Positions 55,669 to 64,000 of a stretch of DNA of 64,000 nucleotides are shown here, piece after piece (positions within the stretch are counted from its first letter, which is position 1; each line of letters begins with the position of its first letter). The notes beneath the pieces are model-generated. The model did no database searches and was not told where the DNA came from. It was given only the letters and a program-made list of their open reading frames with translations. Where the stretch lies: positions 56,711 through 120,710 of the forward strand of contig PKUE01000161.1 of the NCBI GenBank assembly GCA_002869685.1. Direction: 5' to 3'. The position numbers and the translations under genes are program-made. Source of the stretch: Desulfuromonas sp. (lineage in GTDB: Bacteria > Desulfobacterota > Desulfuromonadia > Desulfuromonadales > Desulfuromonadaceae).

Positions 55669-56138
55669 TTATCCAGTTGTCTCTGCTTGGTCAGTAGCTG
55701 CTGCATCGCCTTGCGGGTTTCCGGATCACTGATTGTCGCCACCAATTGCTCAATTTCCTCCTGCTCCCGATCACTGAGTTCGGGCAAGACGATTTTCGGT
55801 GGCGCCGCCTGCTCCGGCTGTACGCGATGGCCACGGCGGAAGAACATGTCGGAGAGAGGTGTTTCACCAAGCTGGGCATTGAGTCGCTCAAGCAGTCGGG
55901 GTTTGAGCAGCTGCAGTTGCTGCATCCAGACGGGATGACTGACACGGACTTCGAGGATGTTGTCACGGATTCTGAGCGGACTCGCCTGGGCGGCAATTTG
56001 CGGTCCGACACATTCCTCCCAGATTAACCAGACCCGGTGTTGCTCGATTTTGTCGGCGATTCCCAGATGGGAAAACAAACTCTCAACAACGGCTCGTGCT
56101 GAACTGAGGGAAGCTGATTTTTTCGAGCGTTTGGCCAT
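55650..56138 (-). CDS. DUF721 (DciA-like) protein
   Basis: A 162-residue basic protein with the DUF721 pattern: VVESLFSHLGIADKIEQHRVWLIWEECVGPQIAAQASPLRIRDNILEVRVSHPVWMQQLQLLKPRLLERLN is spread over residues 16-90 (not contiguous in importance; key pieces are W..CVG, A.P..I, L.V.V..P.W.Q.L). Family members include DciA, which loads the replicative helicase. The C-terminal acidic-basic helix (about 120-160) is probably lineage-specific. The 3' end overlaps the methyltransferase gene on the other strand. The membrane-protein gene lies three bases upstream. Confidence 0.85.
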   Translation of the reverse strand: MAKRSKKSASLSSARAVVESLFSHLGIADKIEQHRVWLIWEECVGPQIAAQASPLRIRDNILEVRVSHPVWMQQLQLLKPRLLERLNAQLGETPLSDMFFRRGHRVQPEQAAPPKIVLPELSDREQEEIEQLVATISDPETRKAMQQLLTKQRQLDNYRHSS

Positions 56139-56141
56139 GGA

Positions 56142-56399
56142 TCAGGCGCGCTCCATTCGTCTGCGTAAGCGGCCGCCGACGAGTTGGCCGACAATGGCAC
56201 AACTCAACGTGAAAGGAATGACCCGCCAGCTGAAGTTGTAGTAGTTACGCAACAGGTAAAGAAACGGGATGGACAAGTGGACATACAGCATCCATTTGGC
56301 CGAACGCTTAGCCGCACCCTGACGCAGATACCCCAGCGGGATATTACTGAACAGGGCAAAACTGAGCAGAATTACAAGATGAAAAGTTGTGACAGTCAT
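56142..56399 (-). CDS. Small three-helix membrane protein
   Basis: A protein of about 85 residues with three hydrophobic helices (about 3-22, 38-53 and 63-77) and a basic end (RLRRRMERA). The frame is open to 56468, but the added N-terminus is not hydrophobic and does not look conserved, so I use the ATG at 56399, which starts MTVTTFHLVILLSFALF. No good ribosome-binding site is seen. It lies three bases before the DUF721 gene on the same strand. I do not recognise a family. Confidence 0.65.
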   Translation of the reverse strand: MTVTTFHLVILLSFALFSNIPLGYLRQGAAKRSAKWMLYVHLSIPFLYLLRNYYNFSWRVIPFTLSCAIVGQLVGGRLRRRMERA

Positions 56400-56490
56400 G
56401 CCGGGGCCTGTGTTAGGGGTGAATGCCATTGATCCGGTCACCATAGCCACTTGTGGCGGGACTGTCAATTCAAGTCAAAGGGAACAACAC

Positions 56491-56763
56491 ATGAAAATGA
56501 TCGATGATCAGCACCTGCTGGTTATTTTTAACTCGGTCCATCGGGTGATGCTTGCTGAGATTCGCCTCAAAGAGAAGTTTGACATCTTATTGATCCCGGT
56601 GCCTCGTGCCTTATCGACGGACTGTGGGATGGTGATCCGATTTGATCGCAATGATCGCGAGGCGGTGGTTTTGCTGTTGACCCAGCTGGGGTTGAAACCC
56701 TTCAGTCTTTATGAACAGGATCCTGAGGGCGAGGGCTTTGTCTGCGTTGGGGAATTTTCTTGA
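56491..56763 (+). CDS. DUF3343 protein (putative Se/S carrier-like)
   Basis: A 90-residue protein with the DUF3343 pattern: LLVIFNSVHRVMLAEIRLKEK (early), then LIPVPRALSTDCGMVIRF with the single conserved cysteine in a DCG motif. Members are described as selenium/sulfur-carrier-like and often occur near SelD, YedF-like or cysteine-desulfurase genes, none of which is in the window. AAGGGAAC precedes the ATG. ffh begins 61 bases after its stop. Confidence 0.88.
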   Translation: MKMIDDQHLLVIFNSVHRVMLAEIRLKEKFDILLIPVPRALSTDCGMVIRFDRNDREAVVLLLTQLGLKPFSLYEQDPEGEGFVCVGEFS

Positions 56764-56824
56764 CAAGCTTCAGTGGGGTAACTATAGTCCACTATTTGCG
56801 ACTTTAGCAGACGCAGGGATAACT

Positions 56825-58180
56825 ATGTTTGATAACCTGACAGATAAATTTGACGCCGTTTTCAAGAAACTCAGTGGTAAAGGGCGCCTGACGGAAAGCC
56901 ATGTTGATGAGGCAATGCGTGAGGTGCGTCTGGTCCTGCTTGAGGCGGATGTCAATTTCAAAGTTGTTAAAGATTTTGTTGCTGCGGTGCGTGAACGTGC
57001 TGTAGGGACGGATGTTCTCAAGAGTCTGACACCCGCTCAGCAGGTGATCAAGATCGTTCGTGACGAGCTTGGCCAACTGATGGGGGAGGGCGATCAGGCC
57101 GAACTGGATCTGGCGGCGCAACCGCCGGTCCCCATTATGCTGTGCGGTTTGCAGGGAGCGGGTAAAACTACCACCTGTGGCAAGTTGGCGCTGAAACTGC
57201 GGCGCGACAAGCGTGATCCGCTGCTGGTGCCGGCTGACATTTACCGCCCCGCAGCAATTGAGCAATTGAAAACCCTTGGCCGTCAACTGGGGGTGGCGGT
57301 TTTTGATACGCAGCCCGGCGACGATCCGGTGTCCATTTGTGAGCAGGCGCGGGAATATGCCCGGCTTCATGGGCATGACACGCTGATTCTTGATACCGCC
57401 GGTCGTCTGCATATTGATACCGAGCTGATGGACGAACTGGCCCGGATCAATGACTCGCTCAAGCCGCGTGAGATCCTGTTTGTTGCCGATGCCATGACCG
57501 GTCAGGATGCCGTCAATGTTGTCAAAAGCTTTGACGAGAAGCTCGACATTACCGGTGTTGTCCTGACGAAGCTTGATGGCGATGCCCGCGGAGGTGCCGC
57601 TCTGTCGGTTCGGGCCGTAACGGGTAAACCGATTAAATTTGTCGGTATGGGTGAAAAGATGGATGCCCTTGAGGTGTTCCATCCTGATCGCATGGCCCAA
57701 CGTATTCTCGGTATGGGCGATGTTCTGTCGCTGATCGAGAAAGCTGAAGCGGCCATCGATAAAGACGACGCGGCGCGCATGGAAAAGAAGATGCGCAAAG
57801 AGGGCTTTACCCTCGAAACGTTCCGTGATCAGCTGCAGATGGTTAAAAAAATGGGCTCGATGGAATCGCTGCTCAAGATGATTCCCGGTGCCGGCAAGGC
57901 CATGAAAAAGGCTGGCAACATGCAACTCCCCGATAAGGAGCTGAAGCGCATTGAGGCGATTATCTCGTCGATGACGCCCGCCGAACGGCAGAATCATAAA
58001 ATTATCAACGGCTCGCGTCGTCTGCGTATTGCCAACGGCAGTGGCACCCGTATCCAGGATGTCAATCAGTTGCTGAAACGGTTTACTGAAGCGCAGAAGA
58101 TGATGAAAAAAATGCAGAAAATGGGCCCCAAGGGACTTAAAGGGCTCATGGGTGGCGGTGGAAACGGCCTGCCCTTTTAA
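56825..58180 (+). CDS. ffh: Signal recognition particle protein Ffh
   Basis: A 451-residue GTPase of the SRP that takes signal-sequence-bearing ribosomes to the membrane. The N domain (1-90) is followed by the G domain with GLQGAGKTTT (G1), DTAGR (G3) and TKLDGDARGG (G4 and insertion area). The M domain (about 300-451) is methionine- and glycine-rich (MEKKMRKEGFTLETF, MVKKMGSMESLLKMIPG). Its C-terminus ends KGLKGLMGGGGNGLPF. The frame is open back to 56711, but the ATG at 56825, behind AGGGA, matches the normal N-terminus MFDNLTDKFDAVFKKL. Confidence 0.97.
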   Translation: MFDNLTDKFDAVFKKLSGKGRLTESHVDEAMREVRLVLLEADVNFKVVKDFVAAVRERAVGTDVLKSLTPAQQVIKIVRDELGQLMGEGDQAELDLAAQPPVPIMLCGLQGAGKTTTCGKLALKLRRDKRDPLLVPADIYRPAAIEQLKTLGRQLGVAVFDTQPGDDPVSICEQAREYARLHGHDTLILDTAGRLHIDTELMDELARINDSLKPREILFVADAMTGQDAVNVVKSFDEKLDITGVVLTKLDGDARGGAALSVRAVTGKPIKFVGMGEKMDALEVFHPDRMAQRILGMGDVLSLIEKAEAAIDKDDAARMEKKMRKEGFTLETFRDQLQMVKKMGSMESLLKMIPGAGKAMKKAGNMQLPDKELKRIEAIISSMTPAERQNHKIINGSRRLRIANGSGTRIQDVNQLLKRFTEAQKMMKKMQKMGPKGLKGLMGGGGNGLPF

Positions 58181-58235
58181 AAATTTTCAGATGCCTGATG
58201 AGCAGGTATCACATTCATAGAGAGGAACAAGAAAG

Positions 58236-58505
58236 ATGTCCGTAAAAATCAGATTGGCCCGTGGTGGTGCTAAGAAGAAACCTTTTTACCAGATTGTTGT
58301 CGCGGACGAGCGTTGTCCCCGTGACGGTCGTTACATTGAAAATCTCGGTCAGTACAATCCCCTCGTTGAGCCCAAGATGGTAACCCTCAACGAAGAGCGC
58401 GCACTGGCGTGGCTGAACAAAGGCGCACAGCCTTCTGAAACTGTTCGCCAAATTCTGCGTCAGGAAGGTGTCTGGGCCAAGTTTACCCAAAAGCCGGTTG
58501 CTTAA
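58236..58505 (+). CDS. rpsP: 30S ribosomal protein S16
   Basis: An 89-residue ribosomal protein with the conserved start [25 protein letters not shown] and the middle block [25 protein letters not shown] precedes the ATG. The next gene is rimM after only 27 bases, so the KH-domain protein gene that lies between rpsP and rimM in many relatives is missing here. Confidence 0.97.
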   Translation: MSVKIRLARGGAKKKPFYQIVVADERCPRDGRYIENLGQYNPLVEPKMVTLNEERALAWLNKGAQPSETVRQILRQEGVWAKFTQKPVA

Positions 58506-58532
58506 GCGCTGGTGGTAGACACGGTGAGCACA

Positions 58533-59054
58533 ATGTCCCAACAACTGTTCCATGTCGGAACGATTATTGGGACCCACGGTTTGCGTGGGGATTTAAAAAT
58601 ACGTCCTGTGACTTCCGGGTCGCAGGCTTTGCTGGAAGCATCGCGGGTTGAACTGGTTTGTCGTGACAACCGCCGCGTTGTTGCCGATGTGGTTAAAAGT
58701 TCCTGGCACAAGCAGCTGGTGCTGCTGGTGCTTAAAGGCTTTGAGCACATCAACAAGGTTGAGTCGTTGGTCGGTGGTGAGGTGTACATGGCCATGGACG
58801 AACTGCCCGATTTGGATGACGACAGTCTGTATTGGCATCAGCTGGAAGGATTGCAGGTGGTGGACAGACGGGCTGGCGAACTCGGTGTTCTGACATCGTT
58901 GCTGGAAACCGGTGGACACGATGTCTACATCGTACATGGCCCCCATGGCGATGTGATGTTTCCGGCGGTGGCAGCGATGGTTGAAGAGATTGATCTTGAG
59001 CAGGGTATTATGTATGTCAACCTGCCTGAGGGATTGGTTGAACTCAACGGATGA
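58533..59054 (+). CDS. rimM: Ribosome maturation factor RimM
   Basis: A protein of about 173 residues that helps assemble the 30S subunit through S19. [19 protein letters not shown] is the family's N-terminal motif, with the PRC-barrel region later ([17 protein letters not shown], then [31 protein letters not shown]). I use the ATG at 58533; in-frame GTG codons at 58524 and 58512 are possible and no ribosome-binding site is decisive. It overlaps trmD by four bases (ATGA). Confidence 0.93.
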   Translation: MSQQLFHVGTIIGTHGLRGDLKIRPVTSGSQALLEASRVELVCRDNRRVVADVVKSSWHKQLVLLVLKGFEHINKVESLVGGEVYMAMDELPDLDDDSLYWHQLEGLQVVDRRAGELGVLTSLLETGGHDVYIVHGPHGDVMFPAVAAMVEEIDLEQGIMYVNLPEGLVELNG

Positions 59055-59806
59055 ATTTCGAGGTAGTGACATTATTTCCGGAGATGTTTGATTCTCCGTT
59101 TGCCGGTAGTATTATCGGTAAAGCCGTAGCGAAAGGGCTGGTCCGGATCACGGCGCACAATTTGCGTGACTGGGCTGAGGGCCGTCATCAGGTAACCGAT
59201 GACACCCCCTACGGTGGTGGTGAGGGGATGGTGATGAAGCCGGAACCTTTATGCCGCGCGATCCGTAGCCTGAAACAGCAGTACCCCGCAGCACGCGTGC
59301 TGATGATGTCCCCCCAGGGGCGGCGTTTCGATCAGCAGCAGGCCCGGCAACTGGCGGATGAAGAGAGTTTGATCTTTCTCTGTGGCCGCTACGAAGGGTT
59401 CGATGAACGGGTACGCAGTTATGTCGATGCGGAATACTCCATCGGTGACTTTGTGTTAACCGGCGGAGAATTGCCGGCCATGGTGATGATTGATGCTGTG
59501 GCCCGGATGATTCCTGGGGTACTTGGGAATCAGGGAAGTGCCGAAGCCGATTCCTTTTCGGATGGTTTGCTGGAGCATCCCCATTATACGCGTCCGGCGG
59601 AGTTTGAAGGACGTCAGGTGACCGAAGTGCTGCTGTCAGGCGACCATGCCCGAATTGCAGCCTGGCGGCGGAGCCAGCAGTTGCTCAGAACGTTACAGCG
59701 ACGGCCGGACCTGCTTGAGCATGTGCCGTTGACGGAGAAAGATCGAGTCGAATTGAAACGACTCAAAGAGATGCTCCGCCACGATAAAAACAACGAAAAT
59801 ACATAG
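59051..59806 (+). CDS. trmD: tRNA (guanine-37-N1)-methyltransferase
   Basis: A 251-residue SPOUT methyltransferase that makes m1G37 in tRNAs and prevents frameshifting. The start [17 protein letters not shown], the knot motifs [30 protein letters not shown] and [16 protein letters not shown] are all present, and the C-terminal tRNA-binding region ([14 protein letters not shown]) follows. The gene starts at the end of rimM by ATGA overlap and lies 31 bases before rplS. The length is normal. Confidence 0.97.
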   Translation: MNFEVVTLFPEMFDSPFAGSIIGKAVAKGLVRITAHNLRDWAEGRHQVTDDTPYGGGEGMVMKPEPLCRAIRSLKQQYPAARVLMMSPQGRRFDQQQARQLADEESLIFLCGRYEGFDERVRSYVDAEYSIGDFVLTGGELPAMVMIDAVARMIPGVLGNQGSAEADSFSDGLLEHPHYTRPAEFEGRQVTEVLLSGDHARIAAWRRSQQLLRTLQRRPDLLEHVPLTEKDRVELKRLKEMLRHDKNNENT

Positions 59807-59837
59807 ACGTCTTGACGTGATAAACAAGGAGGCAATG

Positions 59838-60185
59838 ATGAACATTGTTGAACAGATTGGTAACGAGCAGATGAAACAGGATATCCCCCAATTCAAGGCG
59901 GGTGATACTCTGCGCGTTCACGTAAAAATTGTTGAAGGTGACAAACAACGTATCCAGGTTTTCCAGGGTGTTTGCATCAAGCGGGTAAACCGCGGCATCG
60001 GTTCCACATTCACTGTTCGCAAAATTTCCGGCGGCATGGGTGTTGAGCGGATCTTCCCCCTTCATTCACCGATGGTTGACAAGATCGAAGTGATGATGGT
60101 GGGTCGCGTGCGTCGCGCCAAGCTGTACTACCTGCGTCAACTGCAGGGCAAGGCCGCTCGTATTCGCGAAGAGCGCCAGAACTAG
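59838..60185 (+). CDS. rplS: 50S ribosomal protein L19
   Basis: A 115-residue ribosomal protein. [26 protein letters not shown] and the later [11 protein letters not shown] are characteristic. The ATG at 59838 follows AAGGAGG with five bases between; a preceding ATG is too close and a GTG at 59817 has no site. A terminator follows directly. Confidence 0.97.
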   Translation: MNIVEQIGNEQMKQDIPQFKAGDTLRVHVKIVEGDKQRIQVFQGVCIKRVNRGIGSTFTVRKISGGMGVERIFPLHSPMVDKIEVMMVGRVRRAKLYYLRQLQGKAARIREERQN

Positions 60186-60193
60186 TCAAAAAG

Positions 60194-60226
60194 CTCCCGC
60201 AGGGCCCAGCTCTGCGGGAGTTTTTT
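60194..60226 (+). terminator. Rho-independent terminator after rplS
   Basis: A perfect 9-bp stem (CTCCCGCAG at 60194-60202, CTGCGGGAG at 60212-60220) with a nine-base loop is followed by six T residues. It separates the rpsP-rplS genes from rnhB. Confidence 0.93.
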
Positions 60227-60327
60227 CTTCTCCCTTCCCCAGAATTATTCTTAGCGGTTTTGGCTTTGCTGGCCTATACTGAGTGGTGCCTTGCTGTGCC
60301 ATCAAGTGAATGTCAGGGAGCAAAAAC

Positions 60328-60963
60328 GTGACCTTATCGCTATTTGATGATTCCATCATCGATCCAACCTATTTTGAAAAGAAACTGCGCAGCCGTGGAA
60401 CCACGCTGGTCGCTGGTATTGATGAAGCTGGACGTGGTCCGTTGGCCGGACCGGTTGTTGCCGCTGCGGTGATTCTTCCCGAGCATTTTGACCTGCCCGG
60501 TTTGACCGATTCAAAAAAGCTGACTGAAAAAAAGCGTGAGCAGTTGTTTTGGCCGATTCGCCAGCAGGCCATTGCCGTCGGTGTTGGTTTTGCCCATGCT
60601 GAGGAGGTCGACCGGATCAATATCCTTCAGGCCACAGTTCAGTCCATGTGTCGTGCCGTTAGCCGGTTGAAAATCAGTCCGGAGCATCTGTTGATCGATG
60701 GGATAACGCCTCTGCCCCTAGCGATAGAACAACAAACCATCACCAAGGGCGATTCGCGATCATTGTCTGTAGCGGCAGCTTCTGTGATTGCCAAAGTGGT
60801 CCGCGATCGCATGATGAAAGTCTACGCCCGTCATTATCCCGCCTACGGATTTGAGGGGCATAAGGGCTACGGCAGTGCCAAGCACCGCCAATTGATTGCA
60901 GAACATGGCCCGTGCCCTCTGCATCGTAAAACGTTTGCCGGCGTGCGGGAACACTGTGACTGA
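60328..60963 (+). CDS. rnhB: Ribonuclease HII
   Basis: A protein of about 211 residues that removes ribonucleotides from DNA. The active-site DEAGRGPLAGPVVAAA (Asp and Glu), the later SVAAASVIAKVVRDR block and HKGYGSAKH are all present. The frame is open to an ATG at 60310, but that ATG has no ribosome-binding site, whereas the GTG at 60328 follows AGGGAGC and begins MTLSLFDDS. The stop overlaps the yraN start by eight bases. Confidence 0.95.
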   Translation: MTLSLFDDSIIDPTYFEKKLRSRGTTLVAGIDEAGRGPLAGPVVAAAVILPEHFDLPGLTDSKKLTEKKREQLFWPIRQQAIAVGVGFAHAEEVDRINILQATVQSMCRAVSRLKISPEHLLIDGITPLPLAIEQQTITKGDSRSLSVAAASVIAKVVRDRMMKVYARHYPAYGFEGHKGYGSAKHRQLIAEHGPCPLHRKTFAGVREHCD

Positions 60964-61321
60964 GCAGCGGCTGGCCCTGGGACAGTGGGGGGAGCAACAG
61001 GCCGCCCGTTACCTGCGCCGTCGTCTCTATCGTATTGTGGCCAGCAATTACCGGTGTCGCCACGGAGAGATCGATTTGATTGTCCGCCGGGGTAAGACCC
61101 TGGCCTTTGTTGAAGTAAAAACCCGCAAGAGTCGCCACTATGGCGATGCCCGTGAAGCCGTGACTTTGCGTAAGCAACAACAGATTATCGCTACAGCCCA
61201 GCATTATCTGGTCACTCATGGTGGCGAAGATACGGCCATGCGATTTGACGTCGTAACGGTTCATGTGGAAAATGACAACGTTCAGGTTGAGCATCTGATT
61301 GATGCCTTTGATGTGAGTTGA
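60956..61321 (+). CDS. yraN: YraN family (UPF0102) nuclease-fold protein
   Basis: A 121-residue protein with a restriction-endonuclease-like fold: [38 protein letters not shown] and [13 protein letters not shown] carry the E...D...EVK pattern of the fold (Glu in GEID, EVK). Its role in the cell is not firmly known. I start at the GTG at 60956, in the last codons of rnhB, preceded by GCGGGAA; the frame continues upstream but without a site. Confidence 0.92.
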   Translation: MTEQRLALGQWGEQQAARYLRRRLYRIVASNYRCRHGEIDLIVRRGKTLAFVEVKTRKSRHYGDAREAVTLRKQQQIIATAQHYLVTHGGEDTAMRFDVVTVHVENDNVQVEHLIDAFDVS

Positions 61322-61341
61322 ACAGCAAACAGGAAGCGAGT

Positions 61342-63294
61342 ATGAAACGAACACAGATTGCCAGTTACGGGTACTTTCGCCTGGCGGTTGCTTCGGTGGA
61401 GCACCGTATTGCCGACCTGGAATTCAATGCCGAGCAGATCGTTTCGGCAGCGTTGCGGGCTAAAAAACAGGGCTGCCATTGCGTGGTGTTTCCCGAGCTG
61501 GGATTGACCGGTTACGGTTGCGGCGACCTGTTCTTTCAGTCGGTTCTGTTGGAGCGTAGCCGTCAGGTTCTCGGCGATCTCAAGCAGTTGACCCGTCATG
61601 AACAGATGATCCTTATTGTCGGCGCGCCGATTGCCCAGGGTGGCCGGCTGTTCAACTGTGCCGTGGTGATCAGTGGCGGCGAAATTCTCGGAGTGATTCC
61701 GAAAACCTATTTACCCAATACCCAGGAATTTTATGAAGAGCGCTGGTTCTCATCGGCTCAGGACCGAACCTCTGATCAACTGTCGCTGTGTGGCGACTTG
61801 GTTCCCTTTGGCGATGACCTGCTGTTCCGCCAACGTGATTTGCCCGGCTGTGTGATCGGTGTAGAGATCTGTGAAGATGGTTGGGTGGCGAATCCGCCCA
61901 GTGGTCAGATGGCCGTGGCCGGGGCAACGGTCCTGGTCAACCTTTCGGCCAGCCCGGAGATTCTCGGCAAGCAGGAGTACCGCCGTCAGTTGGTTCAATC
62001 CCAGTCCGCCCGCTGCTTGGCGGCCTATGCCTACGCCTCTGCCGGTCCTGGCGAATCCAGTACCGATCTGGTCTTCTCCGGGCACTCGCTGATTGCCGAA
62101 AACGGTCAGATCCTTGCTGAGACCGAGCGTTTCAGCTTCTCGACACAGTTGGCCTTCGGCGATGTGGATATCGACCGACTCTACAACGAGCGCCATAAGA
62201 ACAACAGTTTTGCGGCCAGCTGTGCCAATCAATCCTATCGCGTTATCGAATTCAGCTGTGCAGAACAGGCTCATACGCCGCTGCGGCGCTCGGTGAATAA
62301 ACATCCGTTTGTTCCTGCGGATCAGGCGCAACGGGCGCAACATTGCGAAGAAATTTTCATGCTGCAGACCACCGCCCTGGCTAAACGACTCAACCATATC
62401 GGTGCTCGGCGGGTCGTGATAGGGATCTCCGGTGGTCTTGATTCAACCTTAGCCTTGCTGGTCACCGTCAAGGCGTTTGACCGTCTTGGTCTGGAGCGCA
62501 GTGGCATCGTCGCGGTGACCATGCCCGGTTTCGGGACGACCTCCCGGACGCGGGGTAATGCTGAGGCGTTGATTGAGCTGCTCGGTGCTGAATGTCGGGT
62601 GATCTCCATTGATGCTGCCGTCCGTCAGCATTTTGCCGATATCGGTCACGATGAATCCGTGCATGATATCACTTACGAAAATGCCCAGGCACGTGAGCGT
62701 ACCCAGTTGCTGATGGATATCGCCAACCAGCAGGGTGGAATTGTGATCGGTACGGGGGATCTGTCGGAACTGGCTCTGGGCTGGTGCACCTACAATGCGG
62801 ATCATATGTCCATGTACGGTGTTAACTGCGGTGTTCCCAAAACACTGGTGCGTTATCTGGTGTCATGGTGTGCTCAGAGCAGCTTCTGTGGTGAAACCAG
62901 TCGTGTTCTGGAAGATATCTGCGCCACGCCGGTATCACCGGAACTGTTGCCGCCCGATGAAGCGGGAGAGATCAGTCAGGTGACCGAAGACCATGTTGGT
63001 CCCTACGAGTTGCATGATTTCTATCTGTTTCAGGTGGTGCGTCACCAATTCGCGCCGCGAAAAGTGTTTTTCCTCGCCCGGCAGGCCTTTGCCGACAGTT
63101 ACGACGATGCCACGCTGTTGCGCTGGCTGACGGTGTTCTACCGGCGCTTCTTCTCGCAGCAGTTTAAACGCTCCTGTTTGCCCGATGGTCCCAAGGTGGG
63201 GAGTGTCGCGCTGTCACCGCGCGGCGACTGGCGGATGCCCAGCGACGCCTGTGTTCAGCTGTGGCTGGACGAGTTGGAGGGGTTGCATGTCTGA
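61342..63294 (+). CDS. nadE: Glutamine-dependent NAD+ synthetase
   Basis: A 650-residue enzyme that makes NAD+ from nicotinic acid adenine dinucleotide, with glutamine as nitrogen donor. The N-terminal nitrilase-like glutaminase domain has Glu in [11 protein letters not shown], Lys in IPKTYLPN and the catalytic Cys in VEICEDGW. The C-terminal synthetase domain has the P-loop [11 protein letters not shown] and [11 protein letters not shown]. The ATG at 61342 follows AGGAAGCGAG. The last codons overlap the rsmI start. The frame opens at a TTG within yraN's stop region, which I consider an artefact. Confidence 0.96.
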   Translation: MKRTQIASYGYFRLAVASVEHRIADLEFNAEQIVSAALRAKKQGCHCVVFPELGLTGYGCGDLFFQSVLLERSRQVLGDLKQLTRHEQMILIVGAPIAQGGRLFNCAVVISGGEILGVIPKTYLPNTQEFYEERWFSSAQDRTSDQLSLCGDLVPFGDDLLFRQRDLPGCVIGVEICEDGWVANPPSGQMAVAGATVLVNLSASPEILGKQEYRRQLVQSQSARCLAAYAYASAGPGESSTDLVFSGHSLIAENGQILAETERFSFSTQLAFGDVDIDRLYNERHKNNSFAASCANQSYRVIEFSCAEQAHTPLRRSVNKHPFVPADQAQRAQHCEEIFMLQTTALAKRLNHIGARRVVIGISGGLDSTLALLVTVKAFDRLGLERSGIVAVTMPGFGTTSRTRGNAEALIELLGAECRVISIDAAVRQHFADIGHDESVHDITYENAQARERTQLLMDIANQQGGIVIGTGDLSELALGWCTYNADHMSMYGVNCGVPKTLVRYLVSWCAQSSFCGETSRVLEDICATPVSPELLPPDEAGEISQVTEDHVGPYELHDFYLFQVVRHQFAPRKVFFLARQAFADSYDDATLLRWLTVFYRRFFSQQFKRSCLPDGPKVGSVALSPRGDWRMPSDACVQLWLDELEGLHV

Positions 63295-64000
63295 ACCGAC
63301 AGGGTGGGGTGCTCTTTATGTGGTTGCCACCCCCATCGGCAATCTGGAAGATATGACCTTTCGAGCGATCCGGGTGCTTAAAGAGGTGGCGCTGATTGCG
63401 GCGGAAGATACCCGGCACAGTCGCCGCTTGTGTCGCCACTTTGGGATCGAGACGCCGTTGACCTCCTGTTTTGAACACAACGAGGCCCGCAAAGGGGACT
63501 ATCTTCTCGATTTGCTGCTGCAGGGCAAAGATATTGCGTTGATCAGCGATGCCGGTACTCCGGCCATTTCCGACCCCGGCAGTCTGCTGGTGCAGCGCTG
63601 CTGTGCAGCCGGAGTGACCGTGCACCCCATCCCCGGAGCAAGTGCCTGTGTTGCGGCACTGTCCATGGCGGGTCTGCCCACCGACCGTTTCTGTTTTGAA
63701 GGTTTTTTGCCCGCCAAGCATCAGGCGCGCTGCCAGATGTTGGAGCGATTTGTCGGTGAACCGCGTACGACGGTTTTTTATGAAGCCCCCCATCGCCTGC
63801 TGGCCTGTCTGCAGGATATGGCAACCGTGTTTGGTGATGCCCGGCAGATTGTCGTGGTGCGCGAATTGACCAAAATTCACGAGGAGCGCTTTGCCGGAAC
63901 CGCCGCCCAGGCTCTGGACCACTTCAGCGCCGACCGAGTGCGGGGTGAGATCGTCGTGCTGGTGGCCGGTGCAGAGGAAGAAGCGCCGCAGGAGACGGTT
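63287..64000 (+). CDS. rsmI: 16S rRNA (cytidine(1402)-2'-O)-methyltransferase, cut by window end
   Basis: The first 238 residues of a tetrapyrrole-methylase-fold enzyme that 2'-O-methylates C1402 of 16S r[46 protein letters not shown] and [16 protein letters not shown] are the family blocks; FYEAPHRL follows. The reading frame stays open at the end of the window, so the true end lies beyond it. The ATG follows GGAGGGG and overlaps the nadE stop by eight bases. Full-length members are about 280 residues. Confidence 0.96.
   Translation, partial: MSEPTGWGALYVVATPIGNLEDMTFRAIRVLKEVALIAAEDTRHSRRLCRHFGIETPLTSCFEHNEARKGDYLLDLLLQGKDIALISDAGTPAISDPGSLLVQRCCAAGVTVHPIPGASACVAALSMAGLPTDRFCFEGFLPAKHQARCQMLERFVGEPRTTVFYEAPHRLLACLQDMATVFGDARQIVVVRELTKIHEERFAGTAAQALDHFSADRVRGEIVVLVAGAEEEAPQETV

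Noticed and set aside
56804-57997. Minus-strand open frame of 397 codons opposite ffh
   Set aside because: The plus-strand frame encodes an unmistakable Ffh with all GTPase motifs, so the opposite frame is a by-product of codon bias.
1-64000. Search for CRISPR arrays, tRNA or rRNA genes, insertion sequences and prophage genes
   Set aside because: No regularly spaced repeats, cloverleaf-like sequences, transposases, integrases or phage structural genes were seen by reading both strands; a scan with dedicated software could still find something minor.

Overview
The window looks like chromosomal DNA of a free-living, anaerobic or microaerobic Gram-negative bacterium. I think it belongs to the Desulfuromonadales / deltaproteobacterial group, close to Desulfuromonas or Pelobacter. 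The reasons are the ffh-rpsP-rimM-trmD-rplS-rnhB-yraN order, System II cytochrome c biogenesis genes behind the pur genes, an eight-heme HAO-type cytochrome, and many c-di-GMP and chemoreceptor proteins. The assignment rests on gene content and order only. No rRNA, tRNA, CRISPR array, prophage or insertion sequence was seen. Base composition looks even across the window, so it reads as core and near-core genome rather than an island.

Layout. 1-5.4 kb: glycogen operon (glgA, glgP, a phosphohexomutase), then two small exported proteins and a terminator. 6.8-9.0 kb: fumC and a ZIP metal transporter. 9-21.8 kb: mostly minus-strand genes. These are a tandem-HD (HD-GYP) protein, a polyphosphate:AMP phosphotransferase operon with a DUF4126 protein and a 1403-residue membrane protein of unknown function, a short-chain dehydrogenase, a diadenylate-cyclase-like protein and a dGTPase. 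22-24.5 kb: a chemoreceptor with a cysteine-rich insert. 24.6-28 kb: tag, two small conserved proteins and a double ABC ATPase. 28-36 kb: a periplasmic binding protein translationally coupled to a GGDEF-EAL enzyme, and an octaheme cytochrome c divergent from a sensor kinase. 36-41 kb: an M48 protease lipoprotein, a BI-1/YccA protein, a small motility-like protein and a ClC channel. 41-44 kb: thiamine operon (thiED, thiC) under a TPP riboswitch with a clear promoter and terminator. 44-49 kb: a soluble PAS-GGDEF-EAL protein, alr and a RACo-type ASKHA ATPase. 49-55 kb: purH, purD, purE, resB, ccsB. 55-64 kb: a methyltransferase, a DUF721 protein, a DUF3343 protein and the translation/SRP operon running to nadE and a truncated rsmI.

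How the parts fit. GlgA makes glycogen, GlgP degrades it to glucose-1-phosphate, and the phosphohexomutase can interconvert that with glucose-6-phosphate. ResB and CcsB attach heme to exported c-type cytochromes such as the octaheme protein. Second-messenger signalling is dense: two dual GGDEF-EAL proteins with intact motifs, one HD-GYP protein and one DAC-like protein. The least described elements are the DAC-like protein with an altered RHR motif, the binding-protein/GGDEF-EAL pair that resembles LuxP-LuxQ with a c-di-GMP output, the giant membrane protein operon, and the cysteine-rich insert in the chemoreceptor.
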